The notes under the pieces: generated by a model
Told to the model about the DNA's origin: nothing
The model's input: only the letters and a program-made list of their open reading frames with translations
Databases searched by the model: none
Program-made: the position numbers and the translations under genes
Shown: positions 39,290 to 48,313 of the stretch, piece by piece
How positions within the stretch are numbered: position 1 is the stretch's first letter
Layout of the letters: each line of letters begins with the position of its first letter
From: Caulifigura coniformis
GTDB taxonomy: Bacteria; Planctomycetota; Planctomycetia; Planctomycetales; Planctomycetaceae
NCBI RefSeq assembly: GCF_007745175.1
Contig: NZ_CP036271.1
Span: forward strand, 3,794,314 to 3,858,313
Reading direction: 5' to 3'
DNA: 64,000 nt

Positions 39290-40247
39290 TGGTGACCTCA
39301 CTGGCAAGACGGCGGATCTCGGCCGCCACCTCAGGTTCAAACTGGTTCAGATTCTGGTCGAGGAAGGCAATCAATCCGGCCCCGCCGGCCGTCCGCCGCG
39401 CCTGCAGCTGGGCCAGTCCCTCCACAAATGCGGAAGGCCGGTCGTCCACGACCGTTTCGGTAATTCCTTCATGAAACACGTCGTCAAACGGCAGGTGCGG
39501 AACGGTGACATAACTCAGTTCATGGCCCTCCGCGCGCACATCGATTCTCAGGACCGACGGCACATGCAGCCGCGAAGCGTCGCTCCGTGATCGTCGGCTG
39601 ATGTTTCCCGGAGTGATCCACGTCGTCCGGCCGCATGCCACAGGCTCCAGCCGGCGGTGGATGTGCCCGTTCACGAGCAGATCGACCCCTTCAATCTCGA
39701 CAGGCTTGATTCGGCCGTCGTCATATCCTGGGCACAGTATGTCGTGATGAGTCAGCCAGACGACGAACGGCCCTGTTCCCGGCGTGCCGGAGCCGATCGT
39801 CGCGGCGGGAGCGACGAAACGCTCCGGGATGGCATGCCGATAGGACGAGCCGCCGACGACAACCGCCCGTCCATTCATGACCCCCTGCCACGGCGAGTCG
39901 GCGGCGACGAGAGTCAACACGCCTGCCTGCACAAGAAGCTGCAACGAATCGTGCTCGGTTAGCTCCGGGTTGTAGTGGACGTCGTGGTTGCCATAGAGGC
40001 TGAGGACATTTCGCCCCTGCAGAATCCCCAGCAGGCTGACCAGCAGCCAGTTCGGGTTGTCGCGCGGCTTGTCGAACAGGTCTCCCAGGATCGCCGGAAG
40101 CAGATGGTGCTCCTCGGCATAGTCGAGCGCCCACGTCAGTTTTTGAAGGATGGCGTTCGGATAGTCATCCTTCCGGAACCCCGGGATGCGTCCTTCCAGG
40201 TGCGGATCACCGATCAGGAGCAGGCCGGCATAGGGGCCCTTACCCAT
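39273..40247 (-). CDS. sbcD: SbcD/Mre11-like metallophosphoesterase nuclease
   Basis: A 324-residue calcineurin-like nuclease with all metal motifs: IGDPHLEG (13-16), GDLFDKPRDN (55-59), GNHDVH (86-89), LTHHD (166-169) and NGHIHRRL (194-197). Beyond the phosphoesterase core, a C-terminal cap region is present but shorter than in E. coli SbcD. SbcD/Mre11 cuts DNA hairpins and protein-blocked ends under control of the SbcC/Rad50 ATPase. Its ATG overlaps the stop of the Walker A half-gene by 8 bases (ATGGGTAA), and its end overlaps the coiled-coil gene, so all four products are made from one message. Confidence 0.88.
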   Translation of the reverse strand: MGKGPYAGLLLIGDPHLEGRIPGFRKDDYPNAILQKLTWALDYAEEHHLLPAILGDLFDKPRDNPNWLLVSLLGILQGRNVLSLYGNHDVHYNPELTEHDSLQLLVQAGVLTLVAADSPWQGVMNGRAVVVGGSSYRHAIPERFVAPAATIGSGTPGTGPFVVWLTHHDILCPGYDDGRIKPVEIEGVDLLVNGHIHRRLEPVACGRTTWITPGNISRRSRSDASRLHVPSVLRIDVRAEGHELSYVTVPHLPFDDVFHEGITETVVDDRPSAFVEGLAQLQARRTAGGAGLIAFLDQNLNQFEPEVAAEIRRLASEVTSETSV

Positions 40248-41694
40248 GGGCGTGTCCTCCCAGCCCGCCGACCGTGGCCTCCAGGAGCCGGTCCGCATCG
40301 AACGCCTGCCCGCACGTTGGACACGTCTCTCCCTGGGCCGCATGACGCAACTCCGTCGCAACAGCCGACAGTTGCGCCTGCGCCTCAATGCACGTTTCCG
40401 CCAGATCGGCTGCCTGCCGCAGCAAGGTCGTGAGCTGATCGACAGTCACGTCGAGTTCCGACTCATTTTCCAGCGGAGGCAGGGGAACGAGCCCGGTGGT
40501 GGCGACCAGGTTCTCTTCCTGCGCCTCCACCCGGCCTCGCTGCTCGTCGATCTGGGCCAGCCGACGCTCCAACTCGTCGACGCTGTGCAGTTCCGGCGGT
40601 GGCGTCAGCGGATTGAGGCCATGGCAGCGCGCCGCGGTCGAATCCACTCGGATCGCGGCCTGTTCGATCTGGCGGACAGTCGCCTCCAGGGCGATCGCGT
40701 CCTCCAGGACCGGCGGCGAAGCAAGCCCTTCCAGGGCCGCGCGTTGCCGGGCCAGGACGTCGATCTGCCGCGCAGTGGCATCCAGTTGCTCCGCGAGTCG
40801 GTCAATGCCGGCCTCATCGGCCAGTTGTGGCGGCGTCTGCAATTCGCCAAGGCTCCGGCATTCTGCCTGCAACCTCGCGGTCGATTGCAGCGCGGCTTCG
40901 ATCTGCTCGCTCGAACGCTCCAGCGGCGCCTCATCTTCAAGTACCGGGGGAGTCGTCAATCGGCTCAACGCGTCGCGTTCAACTTTGTATCGGTTGGCCT
41001 GCTCGAGTCGATCGACGAGTTCGAACTCGGAACGCGTCAGGGCCTCGATCTCCGATTGGATCCCGTTCAGCCTCGCGAACTCCGTCTCGAGGCCGGACAG
41101 TTCGACATCGACCGGAACCGTCGCCTCGAGAACCTTGAGCTCTGCGGACACGATGGCCGCATCGGCCTCCAGCCTCTGATGCTGTCGCCGTCCTTCAGTC
41201 ACCTTCTCTTTGTGACGCTGCTGCATTTCGAGCAGGCGGATGGCGTCAGAGGACGAGGCGAAGAATTTGGCCGCGGCGCCGGCCTTGCTGTTGAGCAGGA
41301 AGATCGGCGATTTCTGGCTGCCGAAATGGACGTCGAAGCTGTCGTCCGCATCGTCGGCGACAACCGGAAGCCGGAGCAGGGGGTGGAGCTCAGCAGGAAT
41401 CCCCGCATTTCCGAGCCGACTGTGCTCGGTGCCGTTGATCAGGTACCGCGGCGACGTCTTCCGCCGCCATTCGATCACGTGTCCTTCCGACGTGTGAACG
41501 ACAACCGCACACTCCTTCGTGCCGTGACGCTTCACGTAAGTCGAATTCTCGTTGTGGCAGAGAATCTGCAGCGCCGCGACCAGCGCGCTCTTGCCGCAGT
41601 TGTTCGGACCGACCAGCACTGTCAGCCCGGGAGACGGTTCGATCACCGTCTTCCGATGCGACATGAAATTGTGAAGCTCAATCCTCGTGATCAC
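40240..41694 (-). CDS. split SbcC/Rad50-like ATPase, N-terminal half ending at the zinc hook
   Basis: A 484-residue protein. Residues 1-150 are the N-terminal ATPase lobe (MITRIELHNFMSHRKTVIE; Walker A GPNNCGKS at 29-36; a QKS block near 127-129 in the Q-loop area). A helical arm follows, of which residues 249-407 consist of five units, each opening with Pro-Pro, spaced 39, 39, 39 and 40 residues apart. The protein ends 23 residues after CPTCGQ (458-463), the Rad50 zinc hook. Ordinary SbcC continues through a returning arm to Walker B; here that lobe is the separate 38265-38966 gene. Overlaps with sbcD argue against a sequencing break. Confidence 0.88.
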   Translation of the reverse strand: MITRIELHNFMSHRKTVIEPSPGLTVLVGPNNCGKSALVAALQILCHNENSTYVKRHGTKECAVVVHTSEGHVIEWRRKTSPRYLINGTEHSRLGNAGIPAELHPLLRLPVVADDADDSFDVHFGSQKSPIFLLNSKAGAAAKFFASSSDAIRLLEMQQRHKEKVTEGRRQHQRLEADAAIVSAELKVLEATVPVDVELSGLETEFARLNGIQSEIEALTRSEFELVDRLEQANRYKVERDALSRLTTPPVLEDEAPLERSSEQIEAALQSTARLQAECRSLGELQTPPQLADEAGIDRLAEQLDATARQIDVLARQRAALEGLASPPVLEDAIALEATVRQIEQAAIRVDSTAARCHGLNPLTPPPELHSVDELERRLAQIDEQRGRVEAQEENLVATTGLVPLPPLENESELDVTVDQLTTLLRQAADLAETCIEAQAQLSAVATELRHAAQGETCPTCGQAFDADRLLEATVGGLGGHAHG

Positions 41695-41770
41695 AGGCCG
41701 GTCATCGTTCCATGCGGAAATGCGGAGCCAATAGTCCTTCCCCGCGCAGTCTAGCGTGACCTGTTCATCC

Positions 41771-42745
41771 TTACATCACTTCGGGCGGATTTTGTCGAGA
41801 CTCGCGGGCCGCCTCGCCATTCCGCTCGATGACCGCCTTCAGGAACGCATCGAGCTCGCTCTCATACAGCGACGGGTCCGTTTCGGGCATCCCGACGTGG
41901 CCGGCGCCCCGAAAAACGACGAACCTTGCCCGCTCGCGGACCTGGTCGACAAGTTCCTGAACATCGTCGAGCGGCAGGTTGTCGTCCATATCCCCTGAGA
42001 GGATGACCAGTGGCCCCCCTGCCGGAACGTGGCAGATGCATTGGGCCGGCGCGATCTTGCTGAGGGAGACCGGAAGGATCGCCCTCGACCACAATTGCAT
42101 CCCGGTGAACGCCGCGAGGTCAAAGACAGGTGGCAGTTGTTGCTGAAGCCGCCGCCAGGCGGCGGCTTCCAGGGTGTTGTAGGGCTGCTCCAGCCAGTAG
42201 CCCGCCACGCGATCACCGAGTTCCTCCGCCGCGAAGATCGCCGCTGCCGAACTCATCGACCGCCCGCAGACAACAATGGATCGTCCCGGAAATGTCTGCT
42301 CGAGAAATGCGACAGCAGTGATGACGTCGCGTCGCGCGCTCCAGCCGATGTCGTTGAGTTCGCCCGTGGAATCACCGTGAGCGCGAAGTGTGACGGCCAG
42401 CACCGTCCACCCCTTCTGGGAGAGGAGCTCGATGATCTTCCGGCTCCGGGATCGAGAGCCGTTGTTGCCGTGCATCACGATCGCACTCGGCAGATCGGCT
42501 CTCCCGGAAAACAGCCAGGCCCCAAGTGCTTCACCGTCACTGGTCGTGAGTGTCAGGTCGCTCCGCGTCACGCCGGGAATGTCGAAGCTGGTCTCCGGCC
42601 GCCGTGGAACGGCGCGATGCGTCAGCGACCACGTGACGGCCAGAGTCGATCCGGCCCATCCCAGGAGCAGGACGGCCAGCGTGCACCCCGCGAGCCGTCT
42701 GAGTGTCCGTCGCCGGTCGCGTGTCTGGAACCTGTGTTCTTCCAT
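41771..42745 (-). CDS. alpha/beta hydrolase with N-terminal membrane anchor
   Basis: A 324-residue hydrolase. After a basic N-terminus, one hydrophobic segment (LAGCTLAVLLLGWAGSTLAV, 18-37) should anchor it facing the periplasm. The catalytic fold shows the oxyanion strand VMHGNNGSRSR, the nucleophile elbow GRSMSS, the acid in LSGDMDDNLPL and the His in GAGHVGM. This is the BEM46/YqkD-like or DUF1749-like group of extracellular esterases and peptidases; substrate unknown. It sits 76 bases upstream of the split sbcC operon on the same strand. Confidence 0.88.
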   Translation of the reverse strand: MEEHRFQTRDRRRTLRRLAGCTLAVLLLGWAGSTLAVTWSLTHRAVPRRPETSFDIPGVTRSDLTLTTSDGEALGAWLFSGRADLPSAIVMHGNNGSRSRSRKIIELLSQKGWTVLAVTLRAHGDSTGELNDIGWSARRDVITAVAFLEQTFPGRSIVVCGRSMSSAAAIFAAEELGDRVAGYWLEQPYNTLEAAAWRRLQQQLPPVFDLAAFTGMQLWSRAILPVSLSKIAPAQCICHVPAGGPLVILSGDMDDNLPLDDVQELVDQVRERARFVVFRGAGHVGMPETDPSLYESELDAFLKAVIERNGEAARESRQNPPEVM

Positions 42746-42930
42746 GAGTTTCCGTCTGAAGGGGGTGGTCAGGCGGTGCAGTCTAATTCCTGGCCCCCCT
42801 CATCAGCGAACCTCTCGGTTGCACGAATCATTGGCGCCTTTCGGGAATCCCCGGAGTTGCCTCCCGTTGCCCAAATGAATAGCCTGCTAATGATTAGGGG
42901 GCGACCGAGACAACCGTTGCGGAGACGGAT

Positions 42931-43452
42931 GTGCTGCAATACGACTTCCAGGGGAGCATCGGTTACTGGATCTTCATGACCGCTCGCATCTACGAGCGCG
43001 CCATGCAGCAGGAACTCATTCCCGCTGGAATCACGCACCGTCAATGCCAGGTCCTGTGTTGGCTGGCGCTGGAAGGGCCGCTTTCACAGGTCGAACTTGC
43101 CGACCGGATGAGCATCGAACCCCCCACGCTCGTCCGCATCCTCGACCGGATGGAGCGGGATCACCTCCTCGTCCGGGAGGCCAGCGAACACGATCGCCGG
43201 GTGAAGAAGGTCCGCGTTCTCCCCCAGGCCAGGCCCGTCTGGAAGAAAATCGTTCAGTGTGCCGAACGGGTTCGCGCCCGGGCGGCGAGGAACCTCACCG
43301 CCAGCCAGTCCGAAACGCTGAAGGAACTGCTGGAAATCGTACAGAACAACCTTCAAGACCCCGACGCGGCGGGGAAAAACCCCTCCGAGACGCTGGTGCG
43401 AAGCCAGTCCGGAAAAAAACGCCCCCGGGCCAGAATCAATGCCACTGCCTAG
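42931..43452 (+). CDS. MarR family transcriptional regulator
   Basis: A 173-residue winged-helix repressor. The MarR core reads THRQCQVLCWLALEGPLSQVELADRMSIEPPTLVRILDRMERDHLLVREASEHDRR, ending in the basic wing. A C-terminal helix and a basic tail (SGKKRPRARIN) complete it. It starts with GTG 42931, with GGAG 9 bases upstream. It precedes an RND adaptor and pump on the same strand with short gaps, the usual arrangement for a repressor that responds to a pump substrate. The operator is not identifiable by eye. Confidence 0.92.
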   Translation: MLQYDFQGSIGYWIFMTARIYERAMQQELIPAGITHRQCQVLCWLALEGPLSQVELADRMSIEPPTLVRILDRMERDHLLVREASEHDRRVKKVRVLPQARPVWKKIVQCAERVRARAARNLTASQSETLKELLEIVQNNLQDPDAAGKNPSETLVRSQSGKKRPRARINATA

Positions 43453-43504
43453 ACTTCCGGCCTCCCATGGCAGCCGGTGCACGCTCGTTGTGACCTCCCA
43501 GATT

Positions 43505-44986
43505 ATGAAACGTGCTTTGAAAATCTCTCTGTCCTGCGGCCTGTTGTTGGCGGCGGTCTCCGGTTGTGCGCCGGCAAGTCGATACCAGGAGCCCCCTCCG
43601 CCGATGGTGGACATCCTGGACGCCGTCAGCATCCCCATCCGCGACGAACTCAACTTCACCGGAACCACCCGGGCGCGCGCCACCGTCGACCTCCGCGCGA
43701 AGGTCACCGGCTACCTCGAGGAGATTCGCTTTCAGGACGGCCAGCAGGTCTCCAAGGGAGACGTGCTGTTCGTCATCGAACGCGATCCCTTTGAGCGGGA
43801 GCTCGAAGCCAGGCAGGCGGAACTCAAGCGCGCCCAGGCAGGCCTCAATCTCGCCGAGGCGAACCAGCGGCGAACCGAAAAGCTGCGTGCCGAAAACGCG
43901 ACCACGCAGCAGCAGCTCGACGTCGTCATCGCCGAAAAGGCCACCTCGGAAGCGAATGTCGCCGCCGCCCTGGCCGCCGTGCGGCAGGCAGAACTCAATC
44001 TCGACTACACCCAGATCGTCGCCCCCATGGACGGCAGGATCGGCAGGCACCTCGTCGACCTCGGAAACCTGATTCAGGCCGGCACCGTGTCACTCGCCGT
44101 GATCGAGGCCTACACGCCCATCGATGTTTACTACTACGTCAGCGAATCAGACGTCCTCAGGCTGATGACGATGGTTCGCGACGGCCTCCTCCCGAGCGCC
44201 GACGAAGTGGCCCCGAAGCTGTACATGGGCCTCTTCACCGACAACGACTACCCCTACGAAGGCACGCTGAATTTCCGCGAAACCGGAGTCGATCCCGGCA
44301 CTGGGACGATCCTGCGGCGGGCCGAGTTCGCCAATAAGGACGGCAGCCTGATTCCAGGTCTGTTCGTCCGTCTCAAGGCGCCGCTCGGCGAAAAGAGACC
44401 GCGTGTCCTCATCGAGGACGTCGCCATCATGACCGACCAGGGCGGGGATTCCGTCTTTGTCGTGCAGCGGAGACGCAAGGCCGATCGCAAGACCGGCAAC
44501 CTCATCGAACCGCCGGAATTTGAATACTTCGCCTCGCGGCGACCCGTGAAGCTCGGCCTGGGCTTCAAGAACCTCCGCATCGTCGATTCCGGGCTCGAGG
44601 CCGGCGAGTGGGTCATCACGGCCGGAATCCAGAAAGCCCGCGACGGCTCGCCCGTCAACTTTGTTCGTGAAAGCGTCCAGTCGGCCGCTGATGCACGGGC
44701 GAAGTCGCTCGAAGAGGACACCGGCAAAGCCACCCCGGCTCCCTTGCCGGAGCCGATCCCCGCGCCCGCCGCCGCCCCTGCGGAGAAAACGTCCGCCGCC
44801 CCGGCCGGAGCCGCTTCCACCACGAGTGATCCCGCCACGCCGGCCGCCAAGGGTGAGGCCGAGACGGCGCCAGTTTCCGACGGTGCTCCGCAAGCGGAGG
44901 AAGTGCCGAGTCCCGCCCGACAGGGAGCCAGCCCGGACGCCGGTTCTCCAGCTGCCGCAAAAAGCGGTTCAACGCAGCAGAACTGA
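43505..44986 (+). CDS. RND efflux periplasmic adaptor (HlyD/AcrA family) lipoprotein
   Basis: A 493-residue membrane-fusion protein with a lipoprotein signal (LLLAAVSGCAP) and the standard order: lipoyl half-motif (RAKVTGYLEEIRFQDGQQVSKGDVLF), long alpha-hairpin (about 95-165), second lipoyl half (YTQIVAPMDGRIGRHLVDLGNLI), beta-barrel and membrane-proximal domain. The last 90 residues are an Ala/Pro/Glu-rich linker-like tail that AcrA lacks. It joins the inner-membrane pump at 45025-48210 to an outer-membrane channel, which is not encoded in this window. ATG 43505 gives the lipoprotein signal its proper position. Confidence 0.93.
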   Translation: MKRALKISLSCGLLLAAVSGCAPASRYQEPPPPMVDILDAVSIPIRDELNFTGTTRARATVDLRAKVTGYLEEIRFQDGQQVSKGDVLFVIERDPFERELEARQAELKRAQAGLNLAEANQRRTEKLRAENATTQQQLDVVIAEKATSEANVAAALAAVRQAELNLDYTQIVAPMDGRIGRHLVDLGNLIQAGTVSLAVIEAYTPIDVYYYVSESDVLRLMTMVRDGLLPSADEVAPKLYMGLFTDNDYPYEGTLNFRETGVDPGTGTILRRAEFANKDGSLIPGLFVRLKAPLGEKRPRVLIEDVAIMTDQGGDSVFVVQRRRKADRKTGNLIEPPEFEYFASRRPVKLGLGFKNLRIVDSGLEAGEWVITAGIQKARDGSPVNFVRESVQSAADARAKSLEEDTGKATPAPLPEPIPAPAAAPAEKTSAAPAGAASTTSDPATPAAKGEAETAPVSDGAPQAEEVPSPARQGASPDAGSPAAAKSGSTQQN

Positions 44987-45024
44987 CTGCCGCCCGTTAC
45001 GACACATTGCTTCGAGGCTGACGG

Positions 45025-48000
45025 ATGTTCTCCCGGTTCTTCATTGAACGACCGATTTTCGCCAACGTGATCGCCATCGTGACGGTCCTGGTCGGCGCTG
45101 TCGCGCTCTACGGACTGCCGATCGAGCAGTATCCCGAGATCACGCCCCCCACCGTTCAGGTCCGGGCCGTCTATCCCGGCGCCAACGCCGACGTCGTCTC
45201 CAAGACCGTCGCTCAGCCGATCGAGGAGCAGGTCAACGGCGTCGAAAACATGCTCTACATGTCGTCGGTGTCCTCCAGCGACGGCTCCTACTCGCTCACC
45301 GTCACCTTCGACATCGGAACCAACCTCGATACCGCCCAGGTGCTCCTGCAGAACCGCGTCTCGGTCGCCGAGCCGCTGCTTCCGGAAGAAGTGAAGCGGC
45401 AGGGTGTCACGGTCAAGAAGCAGTCGTCGAACATCCTGCTCGTCGTGTCGCTCTCCAGCCCCGATGGCACGTACGACAACCTCTTCCTCTCCAACTACGC
45501 CACCCTCCGCGTGCGTGACGCGCTCGCCCGAGTGAAGGGCGTCGGCGACGTCATGGTCTTCGGTGCCAGCAACTACAGCATGCGCGTCTGGCTCGATCCC
45601 GAGCGCCTCAAGGCCCGCGGCCTCACCACCCAGGACGTCGTCTCGGCCATTCAGGAGCAGAATGTCCAGGTCGCCGCAGGCACCGTCGGCCAGCCGCCTT
45701 CCCCGGAAGGAATCGATTTCCAGTACACCGTCACCGTGCTCGGCCGCCTGAGCGACGTGCAGCAGTTTGAAGAAATCATCGTCAAAACCGGCGCCGGCAC
45801 ACAGGTCACCAAGCTCAAGGATGTCGGCCGCATCGAACTGGGCGCCCAGACTTACGACCAGTTCAACCTGAAGCAGGGAAAGCCGACGGCCAACATCGGC
45901 ATCTACCAGCTCCCCGGCGCCAATGCCCTCGATGTCGCGCTGCAGGTCACCAAGACCCTCGACGAACTCAGCCGGAAATTCCCCAAGGGCGTCCAACTCG
46001 ACTATCCGCTCGACACCACCAAGTTCGTCGACGCGTCGATCCACGAGGTCTACAAGACGCTCTTTGAAGCCGGCATCCTCGTGCTGATCGTGATCCTGGT
46101 GTTCCTCCAGGATTGGCGCGCCGTCCTCATCCCCGCGACGACCGTCCCCGTCACCATCATCGGGGCCTTCGCCGCCCTGTATGCGCTCGGCTTCTCGGCC
46201 AACATGCTCACCTTGTTCGGCCTCGTCCTCGCGATCGGAATCGTCGTCGACGATGCCATCGTCATCGTCGAGAACGCCGCCCACCACATCGAGAGGGGAG
46301 AAGCGCCCAAACAGGCCACCATCCGCGCGATGGATGAAGTGCTGGGGCCGATTATCGGCATCACCCTCGTGCTCATGGCCGTGTTCATTCCCAGCGCGTT
46401 TCTGGGCGGCATCACCGGCCAGCTGTATCGACAGTTCGCCCTCACCATCGCCGCCACCGCCCTCATCAGCGCCATCAACGCCGTCACTCTGAAGCCCGCC
46501 CAGTGCGCGCTCTGGCTGCGTCCGCCCAGCGGCAAAAAAAACCTCTTCTACCGGGGCTTCAACCACGTCTATCAGTTCTTCGAAAACATCTACGTGGCCT
46601 TCGTCCGCCGCTTCGTGCGCCATCGCGCCATCATGATGCTCGCCTTCGTCGGCCTCGTCGTGGGTACAGGCTGGGCCTATACCCAGGTCCCCACCGGATT
46701 CTTCCCCACGGAAGATCAGGGCTACATCCTCATGGCAGTCCAGTTGCCCGACTCCGCCTCGCAGGAACGGCAGCGGGAAGTCATGAAGAAGATCGACGAC
46801 ATCCTGAAAAACACCGATGGGGTCGAAGACTTCTTCACCATCGGCGGCCTGAACCTGCTCGACGGCAGTAGCGCGTCGAATGCCGGCACCGTGTTCGTGA
46901 CCTTCGCCCCCTGGGAAGAGCGGCTCAAGACCGGCCGCACGCAGGAGGTCCTGCTCGGGGAGATCGGCGGAAAACTGTTTGGCATCAAGGAAGCGATCGC
47001 GTTTGCGTTCCCGCCCCCCGCCATTCGCGGGCTGGGATTCCGCGCCGGCTTCCAGATGCAGGTGGAAGACCGCGCCGACGTCGGACTCGCGGAACTGCAG
47101 TCGGTGACCCAGTCGATCATTGATGTCGCCCGCGGGCAGACCAGCCTCGCGGCGTTGAATACCACGTTCCGTCCCGGAGTCCCGCAGTATTTTGTCGACG
47201 TCGATCGTGAAAAAGTGAAGGCCCTCGATATCCCCCTGGCGACCGTCTTCAACACGCTCCAGGCCTATCTCGGCTCCACCTACGTCAACGACTTCAACAA
47301 ATTCGGCCGGACGTACCAGGTGCGGCTGCAGGCCGAACCGAAGTTCCGGGCAGAGCCGAGCGACATCCAGCGGCTCGAGGTCCGGAACCGCGCGGGCGCG
47401 ATGATTCCGCTCGGCACGGTGGCCAAAATCACCAAGTCCTTCGGACCCCAGATCATCAACCGCTACAACCTCTACCCCTCCGCGTCGATCAGCGGTGAAC
47501 CCGCTCAGGGCGTCAGCTCGGGGGAGGCCCTCCGGATCATGGAGCAGATCGCCGACGACAACATGCCCGAATCAATGGGGTATGAATGGACCAACATGTC
47601 GTACCAGGAAAAGAAGGTCGGCAACGAGCAGTACCTGATCTTCGGCCTCGCCGTGCTGCTGGTCTACCTGGTGCTCGCCGCCCAATACGAAAGCTGGCTC
47701 ACCCCTGTCGCTGTTCTGCTCGTCGTTCCCACAGGCATCCTGGGGGCCATCGGAGCCGTCTGGATTCGTGGGATGGACAACAACCTGTACACCCAGATCG
47801 GCATCGTGCTGATCATCGCGCTGGCGAGCAAGAACGCGATCCTGATCGTCGAATTCGCCCGGGAACTGCGGCACCGCGGCCGGTCGATTCTGGATGCGGC
47901 CATCGAGGCGTCACGCCTCCGGTTCCGGCCAATTCTCATGACCTCCTTCGCGTTCATCCTCGGCATCGTGCCGCTGGTGGTCGCCAACGGGGCAGGGTCC

Positions 48001-48210
48001 GGCGGCCAGCGGGCCCTGGGGACGGCCGTCTTCGGCGGGATGATCGCCTCCACTTTCCTGGCCGTGTTCTTCGTGCCCGTCTTCTTCGTCGTCATCCAGT
48101 CGATCGAAGAGATGTGGCAGAACCGCGGCGGAAAGAAGAAGACACAGGCCGCATCGGCCGGGTCACACCCCGCCGCCAAACCGGAGATCGCGGCAGCACC
48201 CGCACACTGA
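45025..48210 (+). CDS. RND multidrug efflux pump, HAE1/AcrB family
   Basis: A 1061-residue inner-membrane pump. It begins MFSRFFIERPIFANVIAIV, has the large periplasmic loops and 12 membrane helices, and keeps the proton-relay pair Asp-Asp in LAIGIVVDDAIVIVENAAHH as well as the second-half Lys in IIALASKNAILIVEFA. PTGFFPTEDQGYI opens the second porter domain. Length matches AcrB/MexB. It likely exports hydrophobic or amphiphilic compounds, with the adaptor encoded just upstream and control by the MarR protein. Confidence 0.96.
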   Translation: MFSRFFIERPIFANVIAIVTVLVGAVALYGLPIEQYPEITPPTVQVRAVYPGANADVVSKTVAQPIEEQVNGVENMLYMSSVSSSDGSYSLTVTFDIGTNLDTAQVLLQNRVSVAEPLLPEEVKRQGVTVKKQSSNILLVVSLSSPDGTYDNLFLSNYATLRVRDALARVKGVGDVMVFGASNYSMRVWLDPERLKARGLTTQDVVSAIQEQNVQVAAGTVGQPPSPEGIDFQYTVTVLGRLSDVQQFEEIIVKTGAGTQVTKLKDVGRIELGAQTYDQFNLKQGKPTANIGIYQLPGANALDVALQVTKTLDELSRKFPKGVQLDYPLDTTKFVDASIHEVYKTLFEAGILVLIVILVFLQDWRAVLIPATTVPVTIIGAFAALYALGFSANMLTLFGLVLAIGIVVDDAIVIVENAAHHIERGEAPKQATIRAMDEVLGPIIGITLVLMAVFIPSAFLGGITGQLYRQFALTIAATALISAINAVTLKPAQCALWLRPPSGKKNLFYRGFNHVYQFFENIYVAFVRRFVRHRAIMMLAFVGLVVGTGWAYTQVPTGFFPTEDQGYILMAVQLPDSASQERQREVMKKIDDILKNTDGVEDFFTIGGLNLLDGSSASNAGTVFVTFAPWEERLKTGRTQEVLLGEIGGKLFGIKEAIAFAFPPPAIRGLGFRAGFQMQVEDRADVGLAELQSVTQSIIDVARGQTSLAALNTTFRPGVPQYFVDVDREKVKALDIPLATVFNTLQAYLGSTYVNDFNKFGRTYQVRLQAEPKFRAEPSDIQRLEVRNRAGAMIPLGTVAKITKSFGPQIINRYNLYPSASISGEPAQGVSSGEALRIMEQIADDNMPESMGYEWTNMSYQEKKVGNEQYLIFGLAVLLVYLVLAAQYESWLTPVAVLLVVPTGILGAIGAVWIRGMDNNLYTQIGIVLIIALASKNAILIVEFARELRHRGRSILDAAIEASRLRFRPILMTSFAFILGIVPLVVANGAGSGGQRALGTAVFGGMIASTFLAVFFVPVFFVVIQSIEEMWQNRGGKKKTQAASAGSHPAAKPEIAAAPAH

Positions 48211-48264
48211 AGCCCCTTGGAAGGGCAGCGCGATTGACGGGGGCCAGTCGTCGGGGTAGAAAAA

Positions 48265-48291
48265 TTTTCCGCAGCCGGAAAGTTATCGTCC
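48265..48291. promoter_or_regulatory. operator-like sequence upstream of the GntR gene (site 1)
   Basis: TTTCCG, CAGC, CGGAAA is a perfect 6-bp inverted repeat at 48266-48281, continued by GTTATCGTCC. A close relative occurs at 49434-49461 before the next gene: 14 of 15 bases agree in GGAAAGTTATnGTCC. Position 23 bases before the regulator start fits autoregulation. Confidence 0.55.
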
Positions 48292-48313
48292 CCCTCGTCT
48301 CTGTTTCGCGCGC

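Noticed and set aside
44254-46623. A 789-codon minus-strand open frame under the RND genes
   Set aside because: Antisense to the adaptor and AcrB-type pump; no family-like motifs, low-complexity composition.
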